Positions 36,235 to 45,583 of a stretch of 64,000 nt of DNA are shown piece after piece. Source of the stretch: Candidatus Ancaeobacter aquaticus (GTDB taxonomy: Bacteria; Auribacterota; Ancaeobacteria; Ancaeobacterales; Ancaeobacteraceae); the NCBI GenBank assembly GCA_030765405.1, contig JAVCCP010000071.1, positions 134,615 to 198,614 on the forward strand. The letters are read 5' to 3'. The translations under genes and the position numbers were made by a program. Numbering within the stretch: the stretch's first letter is position 1; each line of letters opens with the position of its first letter. The notes below the pieces were generated by a model that saw only the letters and a list, made by a program, of their open reading frames with translations, was not told the origin of the DNA and did not search any database.

Positions 36235-37491
36235 TTAGACAGTTCCAAGAGTACTAATAAGAGAAACAAGCGGCAAAAATAATGATATTACTATACTCCC
36301 TACAATAAATGCCAGAGTGATAATAAGTACAGGTTCCAACATAGAGGTTAAGGACCCAATAGCTATATCAACATCATCATCATAATTATCAGCAATTTTC
36401 ATTAACATCTCATCGAGTCTTCCCGTTTCCTCACCAACATCTATCATATTAATAACGATCGGACTAAAAACCTTGTGCTGCTTCAACGGCCCCGCGATTG
36501 ACTCCCCTTCCCGAATACTGTCTGAAACCTTGCTCACCGCCATTGCAACAACATCGTTACCGATAACGTCTTTTACAATGTTAAGAGCCTTTAGAAGAGG
36601 AACGCCACTTGAGACAAGTGTTCCCAATGTGCGTGCAAAACGCGCTATGGCAACTTTTTGCACAAGAATACCAAACATAGGGAAATACAACTTCACATAA
36701 TCAATCCTGTATCTACCGGTAGCGGTTCTTTTAACAAGATAATATAAAAAAAAGAGCAATGCGAAAAACCCTATTATAAAAACCCACGTATACCACAGGA
36801 GCATTGCATTCGTAAGACCTATGAGTATCCGTGTTGGCATCGGCAGCGCTACGCCCATATCTTTAAACATTTCAGCAAAGCGCGGTATTATAAAGAGCAC
36901 CAAAAAGAGCAACACTCCAATTGCAGCACAAACCACTATTATGGGATAAATAAGCGCGGATTTAACTTTTGCTTTTATCTTATAGCTCTTCTCATAAAAA
37001 TCAGCAACTCTGAGTAGCACAATATCCATGGCTCCCGCTGCTTCACCGGCGCGAACCATATTGATAAATAACTTTGAGAAAACATTCGGATGCTTAATAA
37101 GTGACTCTGAGAGCGTACTCCCATTTTCAACTTGATCAGTAATGTTTTCGAGTGTTTTTTTCAGTGTTCCTGCCTTCTGCTGCTCCCATAACACCTTGAT
37201 GCTTTTAAGGAGCGGTAACCCTGCATTAATTAATGTCGCAAACTGCCGAATAAACATAACGAGTTGCTGGGGTTTGACACTTTTATTCGTAAAAAGACTG
37301 AGCTCCATATTTAAAGAAAATTTTCCCGCTTTCTTTTTCGGCATACTCTTTTTTGTTGTCTCAGCCACTTTAATAGGATAGAGCCCCAATTCACGGACCT
37401 TATTAAGCGCATCAGTATTCGTTGCCGCTTCTATAATATCAACAACATCTTTTCCGCGCTTATTGACTGCTCTATATTCATAAAATGGCAT
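36235..37491 (-). CDS. pilC: Type II secretion/type IV pilus inner-membrane platform protein PilC/GspF
   Basis: The ATG at 37491 is seven bases after aagggg; a GTG two codons upstream is open. 418 residues with two copies of the GspF domain (LVMFIRQFATLINAGLPLLKSIKVL... and FARTLGTLVSSGVPLLKALNIV...) and three to four membrane helices. N-terminal MPFYEYRAVNKRGK is typical. It anchors the assembly ATPase and drives pilin polymerisation. A Lys-rich linker (KKSMPKKKAGKF) precedes domain one. It follows pilB across a 146-base spacer filled with 7-nt repeats. Confidence 0.95.
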   Translation of the reverse strand: MPFYEYRAVNKRGKDVVDIIEAATNTDALNKVRELGLYPIKVAETTKKSMPKKKAGKFSLNMELSLFTNKSVKPQQLVMFIRQFATLINAGLPLLKSIKVLWEQQKAGTLKKTLENITDQVENGSTLSESLIKHPNVFSKLFINMVRAGEAAGAMDIVLLRVADFYEKSYKIKAKVKSALIYPIIVVCAAIGVLLFLVLFIIPRFAEMFKDMGVALPMPTRILIGLTNAMLLWYTWVFIIGFFALLFFLYYLVKRTATGRYRIDYVKLYFPMFGILVQKVAIARFARTLGTLVSSGVPLLKALNIVKDVIGNDVVAMAVSKVSDSIREGESIAGPLKQHKVFSPIVINMIDVGEETGRLDEMLMKIADNYDDDVDIAIGSLTSMLEPVLIITLAFIVGSIVISLFLPLVSLISTLGTV

Positions 37492-37508
37492 ATACACACC
37501 CCTTAAAA

Positions 37509-37637
37509 AGTTAAAAGTAAAAATTCAAAAGTAATAAATTTGAACTTATTGTAGCTCTACTTAGTTTTTAATTTTACCTTTTTCGTTTTTAATTTTGACT
37601 TTATTTTATCTTTCCTTAGTTTTGCCTTTTTAATTTT
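37509..37637. repeat. A/T-rich 7-nt-period arrays, inverted pair between pilB and pilC
   Basis: agttaaa, agtaaaa, attcaaa, agtaata (37509-37536) face ttagttt, ttaattt, taccttt, ttcgttt, ttaattt, tgacttt and further degenerate units (37561-37637). The second array runs right up to the pilB stop codon. Confidence 0.7.
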
Positions 37638-39341
37638 TTATGTTTCTCGGCCAACTTCCTCTGCCGTAGTTACCCCCTGAAATATCTTCTCTATTCCATC
37701 ATCCCACAATGTTTTCATCCCGAGCTCAATTGCTTTTTGCCGAATAATAACTGACGGAGCCTTGTCAAGGATAAGCGCTCTTATCGGATCGGATATCTCT
37801 AAATATTCAAATATCCCTATGCGTCCTTTATACCCCGTATTATTACATTTCTTACATCCTTTTCCATAATAGAATTTCTTGTCACCTACATCCTGCGGGG
37901 TAAGATCTACATCTCTTAACACCTCTGGAGTAGGGCTGTAGGATGTTTTGCAATCAGAACAAATAGTTCTCACCAATCGCTGTGCAAGTATCGCTTCCAA
38001 AGTCGATGTAATTAAAAAGGGCTCTACACCCATATCAATAAGCCTTACAACAGCACCCGCGGCGTCATTGGTATGCAACGTTGAAAACACTAAGTGACCG
38101 GTAAGAGACGCCTGTACGGCAATCTCTGCAGTTTCATAATCTCTCACTTCACCGATCATTATTATATCGGGATCTTGACGCAAAATACTTCTTAAGCAAT
38201 GTGAAAACGTCAGGCCTATTTCTTCATTTATATTAATTTGCATAATTCCTTCAATATCATATTCAACAGGATCCTCAGTTGTTATTAACTTAGAATCAAG
38301 TTTATTCAACAGCTTTAAACTAGAGTACAGTGTCGTTGTTTTACCGCTTCCCGTTGGACCTGTGACAATAACAATACCGTTTGGCTTTTCTAATACGTGT
38401 GAAAACGATTCAAGCATTTCCTTGTTCATTCCCACTTTGTTCAAATCAAGTGATACAACCGAGCGGTCTAGGATTCTAATAACAACACTTTCACCAAAAG
38501 CAGTTGGAAGGGTTGACACTCTCAAATCAACATATTTTCCCGCAATACTCACCAATATTCTTCCATCTTGCGGCAAGCGCCTTTCAGCGATATCAAGGTT
38601 TGCAATAACCTTAATGCGGGAAGTAAGCGCCAGGCTGAGATGCTTTGGCGGCGGCACCATGTCATAGAGAACTCCATCAACACGATAGCGTACTTTAAAA
38701 TCATTTTCAAATGGCTCAAAGTGAATATCACTGGCCTGGTCTTTAATGGCTTGTGCTAAAATGAGATTAAGCAGTTTGACAACAGGCGCTTCATTAGCCA
38801 GTTCCTTTAAGCTGTCTACGTCTGTTATATCTTCAATCTTTTCAACACCTTTTGGAAGTTCCTTTTCAATCTCTTCAATAAGATCAACAATAGATTCTGT
38901 TTCTTCACCGTAATGTTTCTTTATGGCAGTTTTTATATCGTCATGGGTTGAGAGAACTGCACTAATTTCAAGATCAAGCATAAAATGGAGATCATCAATA
39001 ATATGCGGATTCAAAGGATCGGCAATTGCAACAGTCAGCATGTTATTCTCGTATTTTATCGGCATAATGTTGTATATACGAGCCATTGAAGGATTTACAA
39101 ACTTGAGAACTTCTTTCGGTATGCCAATATTCTTAATATCGACCATTTCCATACCTAACTGTGTTCCCAGACACAGAAAGATGTCGTTCTCATTAACAAA
39201 ACCAAGGTCTACCAGTACATGGCCGATAAGCTTTCCTGTTCTTTTCTGCTCTTCAACAGCTTCTTCCAAATGTTCTTTGGTAATAAGCCCCTTTGAAAGC
39301 AAAAGAGAACCAATATATCCACTACTTATCTTCTGCTGCAT
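37638..39341 (-). CDS. pilB: Type IV pilus/type II secretion assembly ATPase PilB/GspE (copy 1)
   Basis: 567 residues. The N-terminal GspE_N domain (1 to about 150, GSLLLSKGLITKEHLEEAVEEQKR; NIMPIKYENNMLTVAIADPLNP) is followed by the ATPase core: Walker [10 protein letters not shown], Asp box ITTEDPVEYDIEGI, Walker B DIIMIGEVRDYETAEIAVQASLTGHLVFSTLHTNDA. A zinc tetracysteine pair CSDCKTSYSP...CKKCNNTGYKGR is present. It powers pilin extrusion from the cytoplasmic face through PilC. It lies downstream of pilT. Confidence 0.94.
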   Translation of the reverse strand: MQQKISSGYIGSLLLSKGLITKEHLEEAVEEQKRTGKLIGHVLVDLGFVNENDIFLCLGTQLGMEMVDIKNIGIPKEVLKFVNPSMARIYNIMPIKYENNMLTVAIADPLNPHIIDDLHFMLDLEISAVLSTHDDIKTAIKKHYGEETESIVDLIEEIEKELPKGVEKIEDITDVDSLKELANEAPVVKLLNLILAQAIKDQASDIHFEPFENDFKVRYRVDGVLYDMVPPPKHLSLALTSRIKVIANLDIAERRLPQDGRILVSIAGKYVDLRVSTLPTAFGESVVIRILDRSVVSLDLNKVGMNKEMLESFSHVLEKPNGIVIVTGPTGSGKTTTLYSSLKLLNKLDSKLITTEDPVEYDIEGIMQININEEIGLTFSHCLRSILRQDPDIIMIGEVRDYETAEIAVQASLTGHLVFSTLHTNDAAGAVVRLIDMGVEPFLITSTLEAILAQRLVRTICSDCKTSYSPTPEVLRDVDLTPQDVGDKKFYYGKGCKKCNNTGYKGRIGIFEYLEISDPIRALILDKAPSVIIRQKAIELGMKTLWDDGIEKIFQGVTTAEEVGRET

Positions 39342-39396
39342 TATAGTACCCGCCTCTTTTTTATCAACATCTCAGTGTACATATTTATTCTGTCAC

Positions 39397-40461
39397 CTAC
39401 GCGGATTCTTCACGCGCTCGTGAAACAATATATTCAGGGTCCTGTGCTTTTGAAAGCATTTCACTATACGAAATAATCTTTTTATTATAGAGATCTAAAA
39501 GAAACGCATCGAGTGTAACCATACCATGCTTAGTTCCAGTTTGAATATCTGAGGTTATACGGAACGTTTTCTTTTCTCTTATTAAGTTCTGGATCGATGG
39601 GGTTGAAGTCATTATTTCAAATGCGGCTATTCTTCCAGCATTATCAGATCGGGGAAGCAATATTTGTGAAATGACCGCAACTAATGACGAAGCTAATTGA
39701 ATTCTTATCTGTTCCTGTTGATTAATAGGAAAAGCGTCAATTATCCTATCCACTGTTCGTGCTGCTCCTGTTGTATGGAGTGTTCCAAACACAAGATGCC
39801 CAGTCTCAGCCGCAGTTATCGCCGCTTCCATTGTCTCAAGATCCCTCATTTCACCCACCAGAATAACATCAGGGTCTTCTCTCAAAGCTGCCCTCAAACA
39901 ATCTCCGAATGAAAGGACATCAACACCCATTTCACGTTGAGATACAATAGATTTTTTATGACAATGGAAATATTCAATGGGATCTTCCACGGTTATTATA
40001 TGGGTATCGCGTTCAATATTTATCATATTAATCATCGATGCAAGCGTGGTCGTTTTTCCCGATCCGGTAGGGCCGGTTACGAGAACAAGACCTCTCGGTT
40101 TATACAAAAGCTCCTTTACATGAGAAGGAAGGCCTATTTCTTCCAGTGACATCAAACGTGCAGGAATAAGGCGCAGTGCGAGCGCATACGTTCCTTTTTG
40201 CTTATACACATTAACCCTGAAACGGCCTTTGTTTTCAAAAGCAAAACCATAATCAACATTCCCTTTCGCAAGCAGTTTCTGAACACTTTCTTCGGAGGTA
40301 ATACTCTTCATTAATCGTTCAGTATCACCACGATTAAGGGGTGTTTCTCCGATGTATTCTAGCCTGCCGTGTATTCTCACAACAGGAGGAGTTCCCACAA
40401 TCAAATGCAGGTCTGATGCACCCTTCTCACACACATAATCTAATAAATTGTTCATCTCCAT
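39397..40461 (-). CDS. pilT: Twitching motility retraction ATPase PilT
   Basis: 354 residues, typical length. [25 protein letters not shown] is the PilT start, with Walker [68 protein letters not shown], and the C-terminal [10 protein letters not shown] box that marks retraction ATPases. Presence of PilT argues that the cluster includes a true retractable pilus, not only a secretion system. Ribosome site ggaggt. Confidence 0.95.
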   Translation of the reverse strand: MEMNNLLDYVCEKGASDLHLIVGTPPVVRIHGRLEYIGETPLNRGDTERLMKSITSEESVQKLLAKGNVDYGFAFENKGRFRVNVYKQKGTYALALRLIPARLMSLEEIGLPSHVKELLYKPRGLVLVTGPTGSGKTTTLASMINMINIERDTHIITVEDPIEYFHCHKKSIVSQREMGVDVLSFGDCLRAALREDPDVILVGEMRDLETMEAAITAAETGHLVFGTLHTTGAARTVDRIIDAFPINQQEQIRIQLASSLVAVISQILLPRSDNAGRIAAFEIMTSTPSIQNLIREKKTFRITSDIQTGTKHGMVTLDAFLLDLYNKKIISYSEMLSKAQDPEYIVSRAREESA

Positions 40462-40475
40462 ATATACCTCCCGTC

Positions 40476-40621
40476 AGCGTATAGCACTTAGCGTATAGCG
40501 TATAGTTAAAAACTAAATATCAATCACATAAATAGCGTTCAGCATATAGCGCATAGCGTATAGTTAAAAAAATTACAGCAAAATCTATCCGCTAAACGCT
40601 ACTGGCTATACGCTAATAGCT
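40476..40621. repeat. Three 7-nt-period arrays forming an inverted arrangement
   Basis: Array 1: agcgtat, agcactt, agcgtat, agcgtat, agttaaa (40476-40510). Array 2: agcgttc, agcatat, agcgcat, agcgtat, agttaaa (40534-40568). Array 3, reverse complement: atccgct, aaacgct, actggct, atacgct, aatagct (40587-40621). These fill the space between the second PilB gene stop (40626) and the pilT start. Confidence 0.85.
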
Positions 40622-40625
40622 CTTA

Positions 40626-42305
40626 TCACTCTTCGTACCCCTGTGTTACACGCAGCACTTCATTAATCGTTGTAATACCGCCAAATATTTTCATAATACC
40701 GTCTTCACGCAGCGTCTTCATCCCAAGTTGACGCGCTCTTTTGCGTATTTCGTTACTCGACATTTTTTGATAGATCATTTTTTGTATTTCTTGATCAATC
40801 AAGAGCAATTCAAAAATACCGATACGACCACTAAACCCGGTATTATTACAATCTGCACACCCTTTACCTCTATAAAATTTAACCTTTTTTATTTGCTGCT
40901 GGGACAATCCAAGGCTTTCAATTTCGTCTAGACGAGGGTTATATTCTTCTTTACACTCTGAACATATTTTTCTCACAAGCCGTTGCGCGCATATTGCCCG
41001 TATCGAACTTGCAACAAGAAAAGGTTTCACTCCTCTATCAATAAGTCTTGTGATTGCTCCCGGGGCATCATTTGTGTGCAGCGTGCTGAAAACAAGATGT
41101 CCTGTAAGAGATGCATTAACCGCAATATTTGCCGTTTCCAAGTCTCTGATTTCACCTATCATAATAATATTTGGTGCTTGCCGGAGCATTGAACGCAATA
41201 CATTAGCAAATGAAAGACCTATTTTAGCCTGGACCTGTACCTGATTAATACCTTGAATCTGGTACTCGATTGGGTCTTCAACTGTAATAATCTTTCTATC
41301 CGGCCTATTGATTTCATTCAGGCACGCATAAAGCGTCGTCGTTTTTCCGCTCCCCGTTGGACCCGTAATAAGTATAATCCCATTAGGAAACTTAATAAGG
41401 TCTTTAAATTTTTTCTCATCTTCATGTAAAAAACCCATCTGGGCCAATCCAAGAACAAGGCTTGTCTTATCCAATATTCTCATCACAACACTTTCACCAT
41501 GTGTGCTGGGTATCGTTGATACACGAAGATCAATGTCTTTGGCCATTATCCTCAGTCGGATACGTCCATCTTGCGGTAAACGTTTTTCTGCAATCGACAT
41601 ATTTGCCATAATCTTCACACGAGATATTATTGCGCTTTGCAATCTTTTTGGCGGTCCCTCAACCTCATATAAGATACCATCTATTCTATAGCGAACACGA
41701 AACCTTTTTTCTAACGGCTCCAAATGAATATCACTTGCCCTCATCCTAAATGCTTCCATTATAATCATACTCACGAGCTTAATAACCGGCGCATCTTCGG
41801 TACTAACATCGTCAAAATCCTCTTTTGGAAGGTCTTCATCAACTTTTTGTATAATATCTTTTTGATCTTCATCAATGACACCATAATATTTAACGAGCGC
41901 TTCCTTAATGTCAGTATACGACGCAAGCACAATATCGACGGTCTTTTTCAAACGAAAAGAAATCGCGTCAACTGCATCAACCTTTAGAGGATCACTCATC
42001 GCTATAGTCAGGATGTCTTGAGAAATTTTTATGGGAATAATATGATACCGTTTAGCAATATCATAGGGGACAAGGGACAAGGCCTCTTTTTGGATAACCG
42101 CGCTTGATAGATCAATACACTCAAGAGAGAAATGTTTTGCCAGAGCTTTTATAATCTCTTCTTCATCAATATACTCTTTGGAAATGAGCTGATCAACAAC
42201 ACCTTTATTTCCGCCATGCATACGTGCTTCTTTTATCTGAGCCGGTGTTATTAAGCCATATTCAAGTAATACATCCGCTACCATTTCAGTATTGTATTTA
42301 ATCAT
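40626..42305 (-). CDS. PilB/GspE-type assembly ATPase (copy 2)
   Basis: The ATG at 42305 is chosen; a TTG three codons upstream is open. About 559 residues. The same layout as copy 1: GspE_N (LLEYGLITPAQIKEARMHGG; HIIPIKISQDILTIAMSDPLKVDAVD), Walker [72 protein letters not shown], and zinc Cys pairs CSECKEEYNP...CADCNNTGFSGR. It is clearly paralogous but not a recent duplicate. One copy may serve pili and the other type II secretion, or pseudopilins such as the one at 1.8 kb. Which is which cannot be told from sequence. Confidence 0.92.
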   Translation of the reverse strand: MIKYNTEMVADVLLEYGLITPAQIKEARMHGGNKGVVDQLISKEYIDEEEIIKALAKHFSLECIDLSSAVIQKEALSLVPYDIAKRYHIIPIKISQDILTIAMSDPLKVDAVDAISFRLKKTVDIVLASYTDIKEALVKYYGVIDEDQKDIIQKVDEDLPKEDFDDVSTEDAPVIKLVSMIIMEAFRMRASDIHLEPLEKRFRVRYRIDGILYEVEGPPKRLQSAIISRVKIMANMSIAEKRLPQDGRIRLRIMAKDIDLRVSTIPSTHGESVVMRILDKTSLVLGLAQMGFLHEDEKKFKDLIKFPNGIILITGPTGSGKTTTLYACLNEINRPDRKIITVEDPIEYQIQGINQVQVQAKIGLSFANVLRSMLRQAPNIIMIGEIRDLETANIAVNASLTGHLVFSTLHTNDAPGAITRLIDRGVKPFLVASSIRAICAQRLVRKICSECKEEYNPRLDEIESLGLSQQQIKKVKFYRGKGCADCNNTGFSGRIGIFELLLIDQEIQKMIYQKMSSNEIRKRARQLGMKTLREDGIMKIFGGITTINEVLRVTQGYEE

Positions 42306-42410
42306 GCACCACAACTCTCATTTGCATATTGAATCGACATACAACAGTAATATATCTTTATATTATCTCATAAATATGTAAAAGCATAAATACTTAATAC
42401 GTATATATCT

Positions 42411-43613
42411 CTATTTTTTTCTGTGCGCATGTTTTGCGGATAGCTTCGTATATGCGGCTTCAACGTCCTTCATAACCTGTTTGAGAGGGATTTTGTGCTT
42501 ATCGGCGATTGTGACACAGTCATCATATTCGGGAGTAATGGTGAGCATTGAATCACCAAAACTGCTTATTTTCACACGAGCATTACCATATTTTGTTGTT
42601 ACTATGACAATCTCCCTTTCTTTTATAATCCTAGACCCTTGCATAATCCTCAGCCCAATCGTTGACGTCTCGGCCATAACAATATCAACGCATCTTTCAA
42701 TATCTTTGTTATTAACCATCACTGAGAGTATATGCGCTGGACGCATCTTCTTCATAAAAACAGGCGTAATCCATACATCGAGCGCACCTGCCTTCGTACA
42801 TGCGTCTAAGACAAATCCATATATCTGAGGATTCATATCATCTATATTTGTTTCAATAATCGATACCTGCTGACATGAACACTCACTGTCTTTCATGTCA
42901 CCATAAACAACTCTTAGCATATTCGGAATTTCTTTATATTCGCGGGTACCAGCACCATACCCAATCCCTTTTATTGTAATATGCGAGGGCTGTGAAAATG
43001 CTTGTGTGTAATAGGATAGTATCCCCGCTCCGGTTGGTGTTACAAGCTCTCCGGCAACAGCGCTCTTTACACATGGCACACCCTTCAATATTTCGAGCGT
43101 TGCAGGCGATGGTACAGGATATGCGCCATGTTGACACTCCAGCGTTCCTTCCCCTAAAGGAATCCTTGATGCATACACCGTGTCTATTTTAAGGCAGTAC
43201 ATACATATGGCAGTTGAAACAATATCTATTATAGAGTCAAGCGCACCAATTTCATGAAAGTGGACTTTGTGTATGGGAATATCATGGATCTTACTTTCAG
43301 CTTCAGCAATAATATGAAAGATCCCTATACTATCTGTTTTAATTGAATCAGCAAGTGTGCTTTTATTTATGAGCGAACATATATCCTTATAACTACGCAC
43401 CTTTTGATGCGATTTTTTCTGCACATGCACCGTCCAGTGTGTTCCGACAATACCGTTTCGTGTTACTTTCGTTGATAAGAGCGAGTACCCTTTCAGAGGT
43501 AATTTAGAGAGTTCACGTTTGAGCGTACTGATACTCACTCCGGCGTCTATCAATGCGCTTACGCACATATCTCCGCTTATCCCGCTAAAACAATCAAAAT
43601 ACAAAACGTTCAT
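42411..43613 (-). CDS. larC: LarC, nickel insertion protein of the nickel-pincer cofactor pathway
   Basis: 400 residues, full-length and uninterrupted, whereas Lactobacillus makes it as larC1/larC2 by frameshift. MNVLYFDCFSGISGDMCVSALIDAG, VHFHEIGALDSIIDIVST, LVTPTGAGIL and SIIETNIDDMNPQIYGFVLD are the DUF111 blocks. LarC is a CTP-dependent nickel chelatase that loads Ni into the pyridinium bis-thiocarboxylate nucleotide used by lactate racemase and related LarA enzymes. larB is 28 bases upstream; larE and larA are not in the window. Cys/His-rich, as expected for nickel handling. Confidence 0.92.
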   Translation of the reverse strand: MNVLYFDCFSGISGDMCVSALIDAGVSISTLKRELSKLPLKGYSLLSTKVTRNGIVGTHWTVHVQKKSHQKVRSYKDICSLINKSTLADSIKTDSIGIFHIIAEAESKIHDIPIHKVHFHEIGALDSIIDIVSTAICMYCLKIDTVYASRIPLGEGTLECQHGAYPVPSPATLEILKGVPCVKSAVAGELVTPTGAGILSYYTQAFSQPSHITIKGIGYGAGTREYKEIPNMLRVVYGDMKDSECSCQQVSIIETNIDDMNPQIYGFVLDACTKAGALDVWITPVFMKKMRPAHILSVMVNNKDIERCVDIVMAETSTIGLRIMQGSRIIKEREIVIVTTKYGNARVKISSFGDSMLTITPEYDDCVTIADKHKIPLKQVMKDVEAAYTKLSAKHAHRKK

Positions 43614-43641
43614 ATCCCTGCATCCTTACATCAATAAAAGA

Positions 43642-44424
43642 CTATGCTGTCTTCCTAATCGCTTTCACTTTTTCGGTCACAAGCCTGCATATTGTTGCAG
43701 CTGCATATCCTGCGCCAAAACCATTATCAATATTTACTACGGTGAGACCAGAGGCACATGAATTGAGCATCGAAAGAAGCGGCGTTATCCCGCCAAAGTG
43801 CGCACCATACCCGATACTGGTCGGAACAGCAATAACCGGTTTATCCGTTAACCCGCCAAGTATACTCGGCAGAGCACCTTCCATGCCTGCTATAACAATA
43901 ATAACATCGGCTGCATTCAAAACATCCAGATGCGAGATCAGTCTATGAAGACCGCTCACTCCCACATCGTACAACGGCTCAATCTTACACCCCATTATAT
44001 GTGCTGTTACACGCGCTTCTTCTGCCACAGGAATATCTGATGTTCCTGCAGTCATGATCACAACTTTTCCCAAAGACGGCTTTAATCTTTTTTTTGAGAT
44101 AGTAATACATCTGGCTTTATCATGATACTGTGCCTGTGGACATTGTTTTTTTACTTTTTTAAACAATGATACTGATGCCCTTGTTCCTAACACATTGGGC
44201 TCTACAGATGCTAATTTTGCAAGTATCGCACATGCGTCTTTATCATTTTTTCCTTCACAAAATACAACTTCAGGAAATCCTTTTCTTAGAGATCGGTGAC
44301 TATCGATTTTTGCAAAACCCAGATCTTTAAAGGGTAATTTTTTCAATAAATCTAACGCTTTACTAACAGGCATTTTTCCTGTCTTAACGCGCTCAAGAAT
44401 TTTCTGTATTTGTTCTTTATCCAT
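43642..44424 (-). CDS. larB: LarB, pyridinium-3,5-biscarboxylate mononucleotide synthase
   Basis: 260 residues. The C-terminal half is PurE/AIR-carboxylase-like: VVIMTAGTSDIPVAEEARVTAHIMGC, YDVGVSGLHRLI, VIIVIAGMEGALPSILGGL, VIAVPTSIGYGAHFGGITPLLSMLNSC and NIDNGFGAGYAA. LarB carboxylates and hydrolyses nicotinic acid adenine dinucleotide, the first step of the nickel-pincer cofactor. N-terminal ILERVKTGKMPVSKALDLLKKLPF is typical. Directly upstream of larC. Confidence 0.92.
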   Translation of the reverse strand: MDKEQIQKILERVKTGKMPVSKALDLLKKLPFKDLGFAKIDSHRSLRKGFPEVVFCEGKNDKDACAILAKLASVEPNVLGTRASVSLFKKVKKQCPQAQYHDKARCITISKKRLKPSLGKVVIMTAGTSDIPVAEEARVTAHIMGCKIEPLYDVGVSGLHRLISHLDVLNAADVIIVIAGMEGALPSILGGLTDKPVIAVPTSIGYGAHFGGITPLLSMLNSCASGLTVVNIDNGFGAGYAAATICRLVTEKVKAIRKTA

Positions 44425-44439
44425 AAATTCTTTCCTCTT

Positions 44440-44507
44440 ACAGCTTATAGCTTATCGCATACAGCTGGTTGTCATAGCTTACAGCTTATAGCTGGAATTC
44501 ATAGCTT
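44440..44507. repeat. 7-nt-period array at the tsaD-larB junction
   Basis: acagctt, atagctt, atcgcat, acagctg, then after a 6-base unit atagctt, acagctt, atagctg, and after another 6-base unit atagctt. The last unit runs into the tsaD stop and final codons. Two one-base deletions shift the register. Confidence 0.75.
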
Positions 44508-45518
44508 TAAAGTGGGATCTGCATCAAAAGTATAATCTTTTCTTTGTGATTTAGATAGCGCGAAATACCCCAAGCCAGCGATCATAGCGGCGTTATCAGC
44601 ACAAAAAGACGGATGAGGGAAAAACACCTCTATCCCCGTAGTCTTCGCTTTGGCCATAAACTTTTCTCTGAGCCTTGAATTAAGGCTTACTCCTCCACCA
44701 ACAACAATACTACCTAACCGGTATGTATGTGCCGCGGAAAATGTTTTTTGCAACAATGCATCAACCACTGCTTCCTGAAAACTCGCAACAAGATCAGCAA
44801 GAGAAATATCATCACGATTGTATGCATATTTTCCAAAACCCTTCTTATAATAAAGCACTGCTGTCTTAAGTCCGCTAAAACTAAAGTCTAATGTGTCCTG
44901 CTTAGCCATACCACGGGGGAAATTAATCGCTTTTGGGTTACCATTTTTTGCCAGTTTATCAATAACCGGTCCGCCAGGATACCCTAATCCAAGAATTTTG
45001 GCTACTTTATCAAAAGCTTCTCCTGCCGCATCATCTCTTGTCGAACCAACAAGTGTATGTTTCCCTCTTGAAGTCACTTTAAAAAGTGATGAGTGCCCCC
45101 CAGAAACAACTAGACCTAAATAGGGATATTGCGGGCATGCTCCTTTATTATTAAGAAAAACAGAATATAAATGTGACTCAATATGGTTTACACCACACAC
45201 GGGAATGTTATGACTATATGCATACCCTTTTGCAAAAGTAACACCAACAAGCAATGAACCAATAAGCCCCGGCCCCCTGGTAACCGCAACACCGTCAATA
45301 TGTGTTCCCTTTTTAAGAGATGCAGCTGCAAGCGCTTCTTCAACAATTCGATTGATATGCTTCAGGTGATCTCGACTTGCAATCTCAGGAACTACTCCAC
45401 CATATTTTTTGTGTAGGTGTATTTGAGATCTGACCACATTTGAAAGGACAACAGTTGCGTTTTCAACAACAGAGGCGGCGGTTTCATCACATGAAGTTTC
45501 TATACCAAGTATTTTCAT
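44499..45518 (-). CDS. tsaD: tRNA N6-adenosine threonylcarbamoyltransferase TsaD
   Basis: 339 residues, normal. MKILGIETSCDETAASVVE, YGGVVPEIASRDHLKHI, VTRGPGLIGSLLVGV, metal-binding HIESH in CGVNHIESHLYS, VSGGHSSLF and VVGGGVSLNSRLRE are the Kae1/TsaD motifs of the ASKHA fold. It transfers threonylcarbamoyl to A37 of ANN-reading tRNAs. Its last codons are made of 7-nt repeat sequence, so the C-terminus may have been altered by the array. Confidence 0.97.
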   Translation of the reverse strand: MKILGIETSCDETAASVVENATVVLSNVVRSQIHLHKKYGGVVPEIASRDHLKHINRIVEEALAAASLKKGTHIDGVAVTRGPGLIGSLLVGVTFAKGYAYSHNIPVCGVNHIESHLYSVFLNNKGACPQYPYLGLVVSGGHSSLFKVTSRGKHTLVGSTRDDAAGEAFDKVAKILGLGYPGGPVIDKLAKNGNPKAINFPRGMAKQDTLDFSFSGLKTAVLYYKKGFGKYAYNRDDISLADLVASFQEAVVDALLQKTFSAAHTYRLGSIVVGGGVSLNSRLREKFMAKAKTTGIEVFFPHPSFCADNAAMIAGLGYFALSKSQRKDYTFDADPTLKL

Positions 45519-45583
45519 TTATCACCCGTATATTATATACAGAGAGGGGTTGAGAAGATAACGGGACAGGTGTTTATTATATA

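Noticed and set aside
40476-40621. Possible CRISPR-like array
   Set aside because: The units are 7 bases with no spacers and no cas genes; the period is far too short for CRISPR.
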